The notes: generated by a model from the sequence alone, not told the origin. Positions 33,705-42,977 are shown, counted from the first letter of the stretch. The stretch: DNA of 64,000 bases from Microbispora hainanensis (GCF_036186745.1 NZ_CP108086.1:6572001-6636000); one strand, 5' to 3'. Translations and numbers: made by a program.

Positions 33705-34205
33705 CTATGCGCGACGTACGGAGGCGGCGACGGTATGGACCTTCCGGCCCGTGGCCCGCCCGTTCACGTGTCCGTTGCCGGACGCGCCGACGGGCGCCTT
33801 TCCGGATCCGGCCGCAGGCGCTTGACCGGATCCGGCCACAGCTCCTTGGCCGGGCCCGGCCGCGGATGCCTGGCCGGACTCGAGCACAGGCGCTCCGCCC
33901 GACCCGACCGCAGGCGCTCCGCCCGACCCGAGCACAGGCGCTCTGCCGGATCCGAGCGCGGGTGCTTTGCCGGATCCGTCGGCGGACGCGCCGGTCGCCC
34001 CGGCCTCGGGCCGGGGGTTCCACGCGCGCTCGCCCGGGCCCGTGCCCTCCAGGCCGGGGATCGCCCGCCCGTAGGACTCGCGCCCGGTGGTCATCGCCAT
34101 CGCACCCAGCCATATGAGGGTCGCGATCGCGATCACCAGCACGGCTCCGAGCACCAGCACCGCCACCGCCGCCAGGGAGACCACGGCTCCCAGCAGCTCC
34201 ACCAT
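33705..34205 (-). CDS. Membrane-anchored protein with Gly/Ser/Ala repeat tail
   Basis: A 166-residue protein. Residues 5-38 are strongly hydrophobic (LGAVVSLAAVAVLVLGAVLV, then IAIATLIWLGAMAM), giving one long or two short helices; the remainder is soluble. Residues about 75-140 consist of decapeptide-like repeats of the form GSG-x-AP-x(3), encoded by an imperfect 30-bp tandem repeat (about 33790-33990). No catalytic motif is seen. GGAGG stands 7 nt before the ATG. It may be a surface-exposed or disordered-tail membrane protein; function unknown. Confidence 0.7.
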   Translation of the reverse strand: MVELLGAVVSLAAVAVLVLGAVLVIAIATLIWLGAMAMTTGRESYGRAIPGLEGTGPGERAWNPRPEAGATGASADGSGKAPALGSGRAPVLGSGGAPAVGSGGAPVLESGQASAAGPGQGAVAGSGQAPAAGSGKAPVGASGNGHVNGRATGRKVHTVAASVRRA

Positions 34206-34331
34206 TGAGATTCCTCCAGAGGTCGACCCCGATTACGGCACTCCGGTGGCCGGCGGAAGATCACCCGCCACGTAGAGGAACGAAAATTGCCGGTTGTTGG
34301 TGCCTTGCCCTGTTTGGATGACCCTCATACC

Positions 34332-35285
34332 TTACTGATCGGCCACCGAGGGCCGACCCATGGGAAGGCCGTCGAGCCTGCGCAGGATCACACCCTCCCG
34401 CAGCGCCCACGGGCAGATCTCCAGCACCGGCAGTTCGAACAGGTCCATCGCGGCGTCCGCGACGACCGCGCCGGCGAGAAGCTGCGCGGCCCGCCCGGCG
34501 GACACCCCGGGAAGCTCCGCCCGGCGGGCGGCCGGCATCGTGGCCAGCCTGCCCGTCCACTCGACCAGGTCGTCGTGCGTCAGCGTCCGCTTGACGTACG
34601 TGCCCTCGCCGGACGACGCGGCCCCCGCGATACGCGCGAGCTGGCGGAAGGTCTTGGACGTGGCGACCGCGTGGTCGGGCCTGCCGTACTTGGCGACCGC
34701 CCCGACCGTCCGCGCGATCTCGGCGCGTACGTGCCGCCGCAGCGCGCGGAGCTCCTCCGGATCGGGCGGGTCGGCGGTGAACCAGTCGCGGGTGAGCCGC
34801 CCCGCGCCGAGCGGAAGGGAAACCGCGACGTCGGGCTCCTCGTCGATGCCGGACGCGATCTCCAGCGACCCGCCCCCGATGTCGGTCACCAGCAGCCGCC
34901 CGGAGGACCACCCGAACCAGCGGCGGACGGCCAGGAACGTGAGCCTGGCCTCGTCGTCCCCCGACAGGACCTGGATGTCCACCCGGGTGTCCGCCTTGAT
35001 CTGGGCCAGCACGTCCTCGCCGTTGACCGCGTCGCGGACCGCCGAGGTGGCGAAGGCGACCAGGTCCTCCACTCCCTTGTCCTCGGCGATGCGGACCGCT
35101 TCGCGTACGAAGGCCCCGAGCCGCGCCGCGCCCTCGTCGCTGAGCCGGTCGCCGCCGACGAGATGCTCGGCGAGCCGCAGCTCGTCCTTGTGGGAGAACG
35201 CGGGCAGCGGACGGGCCCCCTGATGCGCGTCCATCACCAGCAGGTGCACCGTGTTGGAACCCACGTCCAGCACTCCTAGTCGCAT
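34332..35285 (-). CDS. Exopolyphosphatase / pppGpp phosphohydrolase (Ppx/GppA family)
   Basis: A 317-residue member of the ASKHA-fold Ppx/GppA family: [20 protein letters not shown] at the N-terminus, [25 protein letters not shown], and the second phosphate-binding loop [14 protein letters not shown]. Length matches the short actinobacterial type (about 310), which lacks the C-terminal HD domain of E. coli Ppx. It hydrolyses polyphosphate and/or the alarmone pentaphosphate. No adjacent polyphosphate kinase is visible. Confidence 0.92.
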   Translation of the reverse strand: MRLGVLDVGSNTVHLLVMDAHQGARPLPAFSHKDELRLAEHLVGGDRLSDEGAARLGAFVREAVRIAEDKGVEDLVAFATSAVRDAVNGEDVLAQIKADTRVDIQVLSGDDEARLTFLAVRRWFGWSSGRLLVTDIGGGSLEIASGIDEEPDVAVSLPLGAGRLTRDWFTADPPDPEELRALRRHVRAEIARTVGAVAKYGRPDHAVATSKTFRQLARIAGAASSGEGTYVKRTLTHDDLVEWTGRLATMPAARRAELPGVSAGRAAQLLAGAVVADAAMDLFELPVLEICPWALREGVILRRLDGLPMGRPSVADQ

Positions 35286-35372
35286 GCCCCGACGCTACCG
35301 CCCGTACGGGAAGATCCATCGCCCCTCCCGGCATCCGGATTCGCCGAGCTCGCCCGGGTTTCACCACGAGGC

Positions 35373-36386
35373 TCACTCCGGGGCGACGTCGACCAGCACC
35401 TTGCCGACCGCGCCCGACTCGACCGCGTCGTGGGCGTCGGCCGTACGCTCCAGCGGGAAGTGGTGCAGGGGCAGCCCGGCCTCCTCGCCCACCCGCAGCG
35501 CGCCCGCCTCGACCGCCGCGCGCACGTCGGCAACGGCCGCGTCCTTGACCGCCTCGGGGACCGTGTAGACCAGCACGAACTGATAGCGGATGTTGCGGGT
35601 GAACAGGTCGCGCACCGACAACGTGACCGCGTCTCCGCCGTTGTTCGCGTACACCGCGACGACCCCACCGGGAGCGGTGACCGCCGCGTCGAGGACGGCG
35701 TTGGCCGCGGGCGCGACCTCCACCACGATGTCGGCGCCGCCCGGGGCGACGCGGCGGATCTCCGCCGCCGGATCGCCGACGCGGTAGTCGACCACGTGAT
35801 GCGCCCCCGCGGCCCGGGCCAGCGCCGCCTTCTCCGGCCCGCTGACGGTGGTCACCACGGTCGCCCCGGCCCAGCGGGCGAGCTGGATCACGGCGTTGCC
35901 CACGGCCCCGGCCCCGCCCGCGACGAGGATGGTCCTGCCGTCGAGCGCTCCGGGGGCGAGGCGGTCCGGTCCGCCGTCCGCCACGGTCAGGCAGCGATGC
36001 GCGGTCAGCGCTGGGATGCCGAGGCTCGCACCGAGGTCGAGGGAGGCTCCGTCCGGCAGCGGCACGACCTGCCGCTCGGGCAGCACGACATACTCCTGTG
36101 CGGTGCCGTCCGGACGCCCCCAGGCGGCCTCCCACACCCACACGCGATCACCCGGGGCCACCCCCGTGACGCCCGGCCCGGTGACGTCCACGATCCCGGC
36201 GCCGTCCTGGTTGGGCACGGCCTCCGGATGGCTCAGCGTGCCGCGCCGCGACTTCCAGTCGGTCGGGTTGACCCCCGAACGCACCACCCGTACGCGTACC
36301 TCTCCGGGCCCCGGCTCGGGCACCGGCCGTTCGGTCAGGCGCAGGACGTCGCTGTCCCCGGTCTCGGAATACACGATCGCTCTCAT
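35373..36386 (-). CDS. NADPH:quinone reductase-like, zinc-independent MDR oxidoreductase
   Basis: A 337-residue medium-chain dehydrogenase: GroES-like N-terminal half (VYSETGDSDVLRLTERPVPE, NPTDWKSRRGTL) and Rossmann half with ILVAGGAGAVGNAVIQLARW, the NADPH loop. Structural-zinc cysteines are absent, as expected for the quinone-reductase (QOR) branch. ATG 36386 was chosen because it starts the family's first strand; the longer frame to 36761 overlaps the divergent helicase gene. Substrate unknown. Confidence 0.9.
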   Translation of the reverse strand: MRAIVYSETGDSDVLRLTERPVPEPGPGEVRVRVVRSGVNPTDWKSRRGTLSHPEAVPNQDGAGIVDVTGPGVTGVAPGDRVWVWEAAWGRPDGTAQEYVVLPERQVVPLPDGASLDLGASLGIPALTAHRCLTVADGGPDRLAPGALDGRTILVAGGAGAVGNAVIQLARWAGATVVTTVSGPEKAALARAAGAHHVVDYRVGDPAAEIRRVAPGGADIVVEVAPAANAVLDAAVTAPGGVVAVYANNGGDAVTLSVRDLFTRNIRYQFVLVYTVPEAVKDAAVADVRAAVEAGALRVGEEAGLPLHHFPLERTADAHDAVESGAVGKVLVDVAPE

Positions 36387-36423
36387 AACCGCTCTCAGCG
36401 GCCGGGTCCGTACGGCTATTCCG

Positions 36424-36447
36424 GTTCGGCCCTTTCCGCTCGGGTAG
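36424..36447 (+). promoter_or_regulatory. Possible GTT-N-GGGTA stress-type promoter for the RecQ-like gene
   Basis: GTTC (36424-36427), a 14-bp spacer and GGGTAG (36442-36447) resemble the actinobacterial SigB/SigH-class consensus and lie about 33 bp before the helicase ATG. The match is partial and could be chance in GC-rich DNA. Confidence 0.3.
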
Positions 36448-36480
36448 TTGCAGCCCGATCGGGCGAGGGGGTGCGGCGGC

Positions 36481-38229
36481 ATGAGCGTCAGGCAGAGGTA
36501 CGGCGGCCTGTCCGGCGGAAGGGCCGGTGACCGGCTCGGCGGCACGGCGGGCGGCTGGTCGAGGGACTGGTCGGGAAGCTGGGCCGGCGGCTGGGCGGGA
36601 GGCCGCTTCGGCCGGCGTTTCGGACGCAGGGGCAGGCGGCTGCGGGCCACCGCGAGGGACGCGTTCGGCTGGCAGCAGCTGCGCCCCGGCCAGCAGGAGG
36701 CGATGGAGCACCTGCTCGCGGGGCGCGACGTGCTGCTGGTGATGCCGACCGGCGGCGGCAAGTCGGCCGTCTATCAGGTGCCCGGCCTGCTCCTGGACGG
36801 CCCGACGGTCATCGTCTCGCCGCTCATCGCTCTGCAGCGCGACCAGGTCATGGGCCTGCTCAAGGCGGGGGCAGCGGGCGCGGTGGCGGTCAACTCGGCC
36901 GGCTCGGTCGAGGCGGGCCTCGACCAGGTCACGGCGGGCGACGCCGAATATGTGTTCCTGTCCCCGGAGCAGCTCGCCAAGCCCGAGGTGGTCGAGCGGC
37001 TGGCCGAGGCCCGGCCCTCCCTGATCGCGGTGGACGAGGCGCACTGCGTGTCCGCCTGGGGCCACGACTTCCGGCCCGAGTATCTGCGGCTCGGCAAGGT
37101 GATCGAGCGTCTGGGCCATCCCCCGGTGATCGCGATGACCGCCACGGCCGCGCCGACCGTGCGCGAGGAGATCGTCGAGTCGCTCGGCCTGACCGGCGCG
37201 CAGCAGATCGTGCGGGGGTTCGACCGGCCCAACCTCCGTCTCGACGTCCACCGGTTCACGAGCGACGACGACAAGCGCAGGGCCCTCGCCGACCACACCG
37301 CCGGGCTCGACGGCGTGGGACTGCTCTATGTGGCGACGCGGCGCCAGGCCGAGGAGTACGCCGGCCTGCTGAGGGAGCGCGGCCGCCGGGCCGAGGCGTA
37401 CCACGCGGGGATGAAGGCGAAGGAACGCCGCCGCATCCACGAGCGGTTCCAGGACGACGACCTCGACACCGTCGTGGCGACCTCGGCCTTCGGGATGGGC
37501 ATCGACAAGCCCGACGTGCGCTACGTGCTGCACGCCGCGCCTCCGGAGTCGCTCGACGCGTACTACCAGGAGATCGGCCGGGCGGGCCGGGACGGCAACC
37601 CGGCCGATGCCGTGCTGTTCTACCGGCCCGAGGACCTGGGGCTGCGCAGGTTCTTCGCCGGGGGCCACGCGGACGAGGCCATGATGCGGCGCGTCGCGAC
37701 GCTGGTCCACGAGCACGGCGGGGAGGTCGCCGCCGCCGACCTGCGCGAGCTCCTCGGCGTCGGGGCGGCCAGGCTGGCCTCGCACGTCAACCTGCTCGAA
37801 CGGGCGGGCGCGGTCGAGGTGACCCATGGTGGCGCCCTGCGCTACACCCCGGACGGCCCGCCTCCGGACGAGGCCGCCGCCCACGCGGTGGAGATCGACG
37901 ATCTCCGGCACCGGATGGGGGACTCCCGGCTGGAGATGATGCGCGGCTACGCGGAGACGACCGGCTGCCGGCGCCGCTTCCTGCTGGAGTATTTCGGCGA
38001 GCCGTACGAACGGTCCTGCGGCGACTGCGACACCTGCCGCTCCGGTACGGCGACCCCGCCGGAGACCGGCGACGGGCGGTTCCCCATGCACGCGGACGTC
38101 CGGCACGCCGAGTGGGGGCACGGGATCGTGATGAGCCGCGAGCAGGACCGGATCACGGTGCTGTTCGACTCCGTGGGCTACAAGACGCTGGCCCTCGGCC
38201 TGGTCGGCGAGCTGCTCGAAGTGGTCTGA
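36481..38229 (+). CDS. RecQ-family ATP-dependent DNA helicase
   Basis: A 582-residue DEAH-box superfamily 2 helicase. Motif 0/Q LRPGQQEA, motif I MPTGGGKS, motif II VDEAHCVSAWGHDF (RecQ signature), motif III MTATAAP, and domain-2 motifs VATSAFGMGIDKPDVRYVLH and QEIGRAGRDG are intact. A RecQ zinc region follows with cysteines in CRRRFLLEYFGEPYERSCGD and CDTC. The last 50 residues (HAEWGHGIVMSREQDRITVL) look like a DUF3553-type beta module. No HRDC domain is present. The first 55 residues are a Gly/Arg/Trp-rich low-complexity leader. ATG 36481 is tentative; a start closer to ATARDAFGWQQLRP would give a normal N-terminus. Role: recombination repair and fork maintenance. Confidence 0.9.
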   Translation: MSVRQRYGGLSGGRAGDRLGGTAGGWSRDWSGSWAGGWAGGRFGRRFGRRGRRLRATARDAFGWQQLRPGQQEAMEHLLAGRDVLLVMPTGGGKSAVYQVPGLLLDGPTVIVSPLIALQRDQVMGLLKAGAAGAVAVNSAGSVEAGLDQVTAGDAEYVFLSPEQLAKPEVVERLAEARPSLIAVDEAHCVSAWGHDFRPEYLRLGKVIERLGHPPVIAMTATAAPTVREEIVESLGLTGAQQIVRGFDRPNLRLDVHRFTSDDDKRRALADHTAGLDGVGLLYVATRRQAEEYAGLLRERGRRAEAYHAGMKAKERRRIHERFQDDDLDTVVATSAFGMGIDKPDVRYVLHAAPPESLDAYYQEIGRAGRDGNPADAVLFYRPEDLGLRRFFAGGHADEAMMRRVATLVHEHGGEVAAADLRELLGVGAARLASHVNLLERAGAVEVTHGGALRYTPDGPPPDEAAAHAVEIDDLRHRMGDSRLEMMRGYAETTGCRRRFLLEYFGEPYERSCGDCDTCRSGTATPPETGDGRFPMHADVRHAEWGHGIVMSREQDRITVLFDSVGYKTLALGLVGELLEVV

Positions 38230-38332
38230 CGAAGCGGAGAAGCCACGAACGGCCTGGGCAATCATTACCCATCGTGTCCATATCACCACTTGCGGTGGTT
38301 TCACCCTGTGTTGAGACTCAAAGGCGGAGGTC

Positions 38333-38737
38333 GTGAGATCGGGGGTGGTACCGGTGCGCGAGGCGATCAGCGCCAGGGAGACGTGGCCGTTCGAGTGCCT
38401 GCGCTGCCTGCGTGTCTGGGAGGAGGAGTACGTCGTCCACCGCACGCGCGACGAGCAGGGCGTCGACGTCGTGATATGGACCCGGGACGAGGTCGTCGTC
38501 CCGCCACCCTGGTCCGGGACGACCTGCCCCGGATGCGGCCGTGAGATCGTGACCTCGTTCCCCACGGGCTACCTGGCTCACCATCCGGAGAGCGCACCGG
38601 GCCGCGAGCCCGCGGCGCAGGCCCCGGCCGGCGGGACGCCCGCCAGGGGCGTGCCGCTGGCGTCGCAGGCGCTGCTCACCCTCGCGCTCCTGCTGCTGGC
38701 GGGTGCCGGTCTGTACGAGCGGCTCAACGCGGGCTGA
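38333..38737 (+). CDS. Zinc-ribbon protein with C-terminal membrane anchor
   Basis: A protein of up to 134 residues. A CxxC pair (WPFECLRCLRVWEEEYVV) and a second (GTTCPGCGREIV) form a zinc ribbon over residues 20-75; after a Pro/Ala linker there is a C-terminal helix (SQALLTLALLLLAGAGLYER). I do not recognise a named family. The start is uncertain among in-frame GTG codons at 38333, 38345 and 38354; GGAGG at 38326-38330 fits the second best. The 3' end is part of a 37-bp tandem repeat that continues past the stop. Confidence 0.68.
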   Translation: MRSGVVPVREAISARETWPFECLRCLRVWEEEYVVHRTRDEQGVDVVIWTRDEVVVPPPWSGTTCPGCGREIVTSFPTGYLAHHPESAPGREPAAQAPAGGTPARGVPLASQALLTLALLLLAGAGLYERLNAG

Positions 38738-38830
38738 GCACGCCGGTCCGTACGGGCGGCTCCACGTCCGCTGAGCACGCCGGTCCATACGAGCGGCTCA
38801 ACACCGGCTGAGCACGCGCCGGTCCGTACG
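38705..38830. repeat. 37-bp tandem repeat across a stop codon
   Basis: Three full units (38705-38741, 38742-38778, 38779-38815) and a partial fourth, each starting GCCGGTCYRTACGRGCGGCT and ending CTGAGCAC. The first unit contains the final codons and TGA of the zinc-ribbon gene; the others repeat that end, including the stop, downstream. Confidence 0.85.
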
Positions 38831-39359
38831 CGTTCACCGGGCACGCTTCGAAGCCACGGGGGCCTCCGGCGCGAATTCCCTATGGCCCGGCGCTCCGCTC
38901 CCAAATATGGCCGGATATTAGCAGATATAGCAGCACGGCTCGACCGCCGCAGGATCTCACCGTGAAAATGCGTGGGACCGGGAAATGCGTCGAGCCGCCC
39001 ACCGGGTCGACGTCGCGCGGTTCCCGCCGCGTCGTGGGCCGTGATCGCCGCACGTCCACGCCGGGCGGCGTACCGAGACCTGTATGTACGACGACAAGCC
39101 CGGCGTCCTTTCTCACTGATCGGCCGGACGGAGGATTTCCCGCGCGGAAATTGATTTTGCGGGGGACGCCCGGCCGATGAACGAGCGCGGAGAAGCAGGA
39201 GACACCGGCAGAGCCGATCACCTGACGTCTCGGGTCGCGTGTGCCCGGCCTGCATCGGGGTGCTCGGGTTGTCCACAGGTTGACTGAGGGGGCCCGGCGA
39301 ATCCGGCAGAATGAGAGCCCCTCGGAGAGGGCGGACCCGGAAGAAGGCGGATCAGGATC
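38831..39359. other. Gap upstream of tex, AT-richer than its surroundings
   Basis: About 530 bp with no gene that I can support. An arginine-rich minus-strand frame crossing it has no motifs. The middle (38880-38960, 39100-39160) is AT-richer than the genome, which suggests promoters or foreign sequence. A DnaA-box-like TTGTCCACA lies near the right end. Confidence 0.45.
39269..39277 (+). promoter_or_regulatory. Isolated DnaA-box-like site
   Basis: TTGTCCACA equals the high-GC actinobacterial DnaA box and lies 83 bp before tex. The 13-mer GGTTGTCCACAGG around it recurs at 47699-47711. No cluster of boxes is present, so this is not an origin. Confidence 0.35.
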
Positions 39360-41759
39360 GTGACGACGTCCATTCAGCAGCGGATCGCCGAAGAGCTCGG
39401 CGTGCGCGAGAGTCAGGTCAGCGCGGCCGTCGACCTGCTCGACGGCGGGGCGACGGTGCCGTTCATCGCCCGCTATCGCAAGGAGGCCACGGGCGCGCTC
39501 GACGACGCCCAGTTGCGCACGCTGGAGGAGCGGCTGCGCTACCTGCGCGAGCTGGAGGAGCGGCGGGCCGCCATCCTCGACTCGATCCGGTCGCAGGGCA
39601 AGCTCGACGAGGCCCTCGAAGCGCGCATCATGGAGGCCGACTCGAAGGCCCGCCTGGAGGACATCTACCTGCCCTACAAGCCCAAGCGCCGCACCAAGGC
39701 GCAGATCGCCAGGGAGCTGGGGCTGGAGCCGCTGGCGGACGCGCTGCTCGGCGACCCGTCGCTGGACCCCCAGGCGACCGCGGAGGCGTACGTGCGCGAG
39801 GGCGTGGCCGACGCCGCCGCCGCGCTGGAGGGCGCCCGGGCCATCCTGGTCGAGCGCTTCGCCGAAGACGCCGACCTCATCGGCGACCTGCGGGAGCGCA
39901 TGTGGTCCCGCGGGCGTCTGATCTCCCAGGTGCGGGAGGACAAGCAGGAGTCCGGGGCCAAGTTCTCCGACTACTTCGACTTCTCCGAGCCCTTCACCCG
40001 CCTGCCCTCGCACCGCATCCTCGCGATGTTCCGGGGTGAGAAGGAAGAAGTGCTCACGCTCACCCTCGACCCGGAGGCCGAGGAGCCGAACGACTACGAG
40101 GCGCGGATCGCCCGGCACTTCGGCATCGCCGACCTCGGCCGCACGGCCGACAAGTGGCTGCTCGACACCGTGCGCTGGGCCTGGCGGACCCGCGTCCTCG
40201 TGCACCTGGGCATCGACCTGCGGACCCGGTTGTGGCAGGCGGCCGAGGAGGAGGCCGTGCGCGTGTTCGCGGCCAACCTGCGCGACCTGCTGCTCGCCGC
40301 TCCCGCGGGGGCACGGCCGACCATGGGCCTCGACCCGGGCCTGCGCACCGGCGTGAAGGTCGCGGTCGTGGACGGCACCGGCAAGGTCGTCGCCACCGAG
40401 ACGATCTATCCGCACGAGCCCAAGCGGCAGTGGGACCAGTCGCTCGCGGTGCTGGCCCGGCTCGCGACAGAGCACAAGGTGGAGCTGATCGCCATCGGCA
40501 ACGGCACCGCGTCGCGGGAGACCGACAAGCTCGCCGGTGAGCTGGTCAAGCACATGCCGCACCTCACCAAGATCGTGGTGTCGGAGGCCGGAGCCTCCGT
40601 CTACTCCGCGTCGGCGTACGCCTCCCAGGAGCTGCCCGGTCTCGACGTCTCGCTGCGCGGCGCGGTCTCGATCGCCAGGCGGCTGCAGGACCCCCTGGCC
40701 GAGCTGGTCAAGATCGACCCCAAGTCCATCGGCGTCGGCCAATACCAGCACGACGTGTCCGAGGTGAAGCTGTCGCGCTCGCTCGACGCGGTGGTGGAAG
40801 ACTGCGTGAACGCGGTGGGCGTGGACGTCAACACCGCGTCCGCCCCGCTGCTGACCCGCGTCTCCGGCATCAGCGCCGGGCTGGCGGAGAACATCGTCGC
40901 GCACCGCGACGCCAACGGGCCGTTCCGCTCCCGGACCGGGCTGAAGGAGGTGCCGCGGCTCGGCCCGAAGGCGTTCGAGCAGTGCGCGGGCTTCCTGCGC
41001 ATCCCGGGCGGCGACGACCCCCTCGACGCCTCCAGCGTGCACCCGGAGGCCTACCCGGTGGTGCGCCGCATCCTCGACTTCACCAAGAGCGACCTGCGCA
41101 CGCTGATCGGCAACACCTCGGCGCTTCGCTCGCTCAAGCCGTCGCAGTTCGTCGACGACACCTTCGGCCTGCCGACCGTGACCGACATCCTCAAGGAACT
41201 GGAGAAGCCGGGCCGCGACCCCCGTCCGGCGTTCAAGACCGCCACGTTCAAGGACGGCGTCGAGAAGCCGTCCGACCTGTCGCCCGGCATGATCCTGGAG
41301 GGCGTCGTCACCAACGTCGCCGCGTTCGGGGCGTTCGTCGACATCGGCGTGCACCAGGACGGCCTGGTCCACGTGTCCGCGATGTCCAACTCCTTCGTGA
41401 AGGACCCCCGCGACGTGGTCAAGCCCGGCGACATCGTGCGGGTCAAGGTGCTCGACGTGGACCTCCAGCGCAAGCGCATCTCGCTCACGCTGCGCCTGGA
41501 CGACGAGACGGCCGGCGGTGGCCGCCGGGGCGGGCCGAACGGCGAGGCCCGCGACGACCGGCAGGACGGCCGGCGCGGCCAGCCGCGGCAGAACCAGTCC
41601 CGCCAGAACCCCGCCCGCCAGGGCCAGAACGGCAGGGGCGGGTCCGGCCGCGGCAACGGCCGGGGCTCGGGCGGCGCGCCGCTCGGCGGAGCCATGGCCG
41701 AGGCGCTGCGCCGGGCCGGTCTGACCGACCCCGGCTCCAGCGACCGCCGTTCCCGCTGA
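39360..41759 (+). CDS. tex: Tex-type RNA-binding transcription accessory protein
   Basis: A 799-residue Tex protein with all domains in order: N-terminal helical region ([20 protein letters not shown]), YqgF-like RNase H fold ([32 protein letters not shown]), the helix-hairpin-helix part ([20 protein letters not shown]) and an S1 RNA-binding domain near residues 640-715 ([29 protein letters not shown]). A 75-residue Gly/Arg/Gln-rich tail follows. Tex proteins bind structured nucleic acid and affect transcription and stress survival. GTG 39360 gives the conserved [13 protein letters not shown] start. Confidence 0.95.
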   Translation: MTTSIQQRIAEELGVRESQVSAAVDLLDGGATVPFIARYRKEATGALDDAQLRTLEERLRYLRELEERRAAILDSIRSQGKLDEALEARIMEADSKARLEDIYLPYKPKRRTKAQIARELGLEPLADALLGDPSLDPQATAEAYVREGVADAAAALEGARAILVERFAEDADLIGDLRERMWSRGRLISQVREDKQESGAKFSDYFDFSEPFTRLPSHRILAMFRGEKEEVLTLTLDPEAEEPNDYEARIARHFGIADLGRTADKWLLDTVRWAWRTRVLVHLGIDLRTRLWQAAEEEAVRVFAANLRDLLLAAPAGARPTMGLDPGLRTGVKVAVVDGTGKVVATETIYPHEPKRQWDQSLAVLARLATEHKVELIAIGNGTASRETDKLAGELVKHMPHLTKIVVSEAGASVYSASAYASQELPGLDVSLRGAVSIARRLQDPLAELVKIDPKSIGVGQYQHDVSEVKLSRSLDAVVEDCVNAVGVDVNTASAPLLTRVSGISAGLAENIVAHRDANGPFRSRTGLKEVPRLGPKAFEQCAGFLRIPGGDDPLDASSVHPEAYPVVRRILDFTKSDLRTLIGNTSALRSLKPSQFVDDTFGLPTVTDILKELEKPGRDPRPAFKTATFKDGVEKPSDLSPGMILEGVVTNVAAFGAFVDIGVHQDGLVHVSAMSNSFVKDPRDVVKPGDIVRVKVLDVDLQRKRISLTLRLDDETAGGGRRGGPNGEARDDRQDGRRGQPRQNQSRQNPARQGQNGRGGSGRGNGRGSGGAPLGGAMAEALRRAGLTDPGSSDRRSR

Positions 41760-41803
41760 CGCACCCCCGGTCCGGCCACGCCCCCGATTCGACGGCTGTC
41801 GTG

Positions 41804-41830
41804 CCCGGCGCTCGCCTTCTGAGCGCCGGG
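41804..41830. terminator. Terminator hairpin 1 downstream of tex
   Basis: CCCGGCGCTC-GCCTTCT-GAGCGCCGGG is a perfect 10-bp stem with a 7-nt loop, 45 bp after the tex stop. Confidence 0.75.
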
Positions 41831-42057
41831 ACCACCGTTCCCGCCGACGGCACCCCGGGGGCCGGCCAAGGTCCGGCCCGACAGCCGCCCGCACCCGGCA
41901 CCCTGCCTCCGGGGTGACGGGACCGCCGCCACCGCTGAAGGCACCCCGGGTTGGCCAAGGCCCCCACCAGACGACCACTCACGCCCGGCTTCGGTGCGGC
42001 GGCACCGCTGTTCACGCTGACGCATTCGCCCGACCCATCGGTTCTCGCGCGCGCGCA

Positions 42058-42084
42058 CCCGGCGCTCGCCTTCCGAGCGCCGGG
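42058..42084. terminator. Terminator hairpin 2, near-copy of hairpin 1
   Basis: The same 10-bp stem CCCGGCGCTC/GAGCGCCGGG with loop GCCTTCC, 254 bp after the first copy. The segments between also share GGCACCCCGGG and GGCCAAGG blocks, so the 41760-42110 gap was probably built by duplication. It has no gene, and this copy also faces the end of the convergent polyglutamine gene. Confidence 0.7.
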
Positions 42085-42220
42085 ACCGCTGTCAGCGGCC
42101 ACAGGAGAATGCCCCGCGAACGGTGGACGCGGGGCACGGTGTCGATCAGGCCCGACGAGCGTGAAGTCGATCGGACCTGATGACCACAGGGTCGATCAGG
42201 TGCGATGAACGGTCATCCGG

Positions 42221-42598
42221 TCACTGCTGTTGCTGTTGCTGCTGCTGTTGCTGTTGCTGAGCGCGGCCGCGCTGCTGTTGCTGTTGCTGCTGCTGTTGCT
42301 GACCGCCCGCCCCCTGCTGTTGCTGCTGCTGTTGCTGCTGCTGCTGCAGTCGCTCGCGATGGTGGCGGCGGGGGCGATCGCGACCGTCCCAACGGTCCCA
42401 ACGGTCGTGATGGTGGCGGAAGTGGTGGCGATAGCGGTGCCTGTCACGGCATCTGCCTCCCGGGCAGTCCCCCGTGACCGACGGCCGGACGACCTGCTCG
42501 GTCGTGCCGGCGGCGTTGGCCGACTGCGTCTGAATCGCGACAGGGACCACGAGAGCCGAAGCCGTCATGACGGCAGCAGCCAGTGCTTCTTTGAACAT
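42221..42598 (-). CDS. Secreted polyglutamine protein
   Basis: A 125-residue protein with an N-terminal signal peptide (FKEALAAAVMTASALVVPVA, with cleavage expected after SANA-A). Next comes a short segment with two cysteines (GDCPGGRC), then a His/Arg/Asp-rich region (residues about 50-84), and finally three glutamine tracts of 11, 10 and 12 residues separated by GAGG and RGRA. I recognise no family. ATG 42598 is set by GGAGGG 6 nt upstream. The tracts use mixed CAG/CAA codons, and the last two share the same codon order, pointing to segment duplication. An AT-rich promoter-like region lies 135-170 bp upstream. Surface or matrix role is a guess; metal binding by the histidines is possible. 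Confidence 0.72.
   Translation of the reverse strand: MFKEALAAAVMTASALVVPVAIQTQSANAAGTTEQVVRPSVTGDCPGGRCRDRHRYRHHFRHHHDRWDRWDGRDRPRRHHRERLQQQQQQQQQQQGAGGQQQQQQQQQQRGRAQQQQQQQQQQQQ
42224..42346. repeat. CTG/TTG trinucleotide tracts (polyGln on minus strand)
   Basis: Three blocks of 12, 10 and 11 CTG/TTG triplets with 12-bp interruptions. The first two blocks start with the same order of CTG and TTG triplets for ten positions. Confidence 0.9.
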
Positions 42599-42977
42599 GG
42601 GTATCCCTCCGTCGGCTCCGTGACGAGAAGGCGGATGAACATCCGAATTCACGGAGCTCGAATCGATCCATCGAACCTGGATCCGGACCCTGATTCTCAC
42701 GCTAAAGGCAGCAAACGCCGCAGTCACCCATCGTGGGGCAAATAAGCATTTTTAGCAACAAAACGCATGCAGCCTGGAAATACGGGGCTATCCGGCCCTG
42801 ATTCGAACAGGTCGGCGATCACTACTTTGCGAAGACCTGGAGCCGATTCCCCTTGATGTGGAATTTCACTTGCCGCTTCCTGGGTAATGGACGTCTTCAC
42901 GCCCCTCCCCGGCCTCCCCGGCGGCGGGGCCGCTCACGTGCGCAGCGAGCCCCGTCGTCAAAGCCCCGCCGTCAAAG
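42599..42977. other. Upstream region of the polyGln gene, no gene seen
   Basis: The stretch 42690-42880 is clearly AT-richer than the rest and probably carries the polyGln promoter. CACCCATCGTGGGG at 42725-42738 nearly equals the centre of the palindrome before hutU. Nothing else was recognised. Confidence 0.45.

Noticed and set aside
36387..36761. N-terminal extension of the quinone reductase
   Set aside because: It would overlap the divergent helicase gene; the internal ATG at 36386 starts the conserved fold exactly.
38578..39276. Arginine-rich minus-strand frame across the gap before tex
   Set aside because: No ribosome site, no motif, and it crosses the 37-bp repeat and the zinc-ribbon gene.
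42790..42860. Possible transfer RNA around GATTCGAAC
   Set aside because: The T-arm-like TTCGAAC is present, but no acceptor stem, anticodon arm or D-arm can be folded around it.
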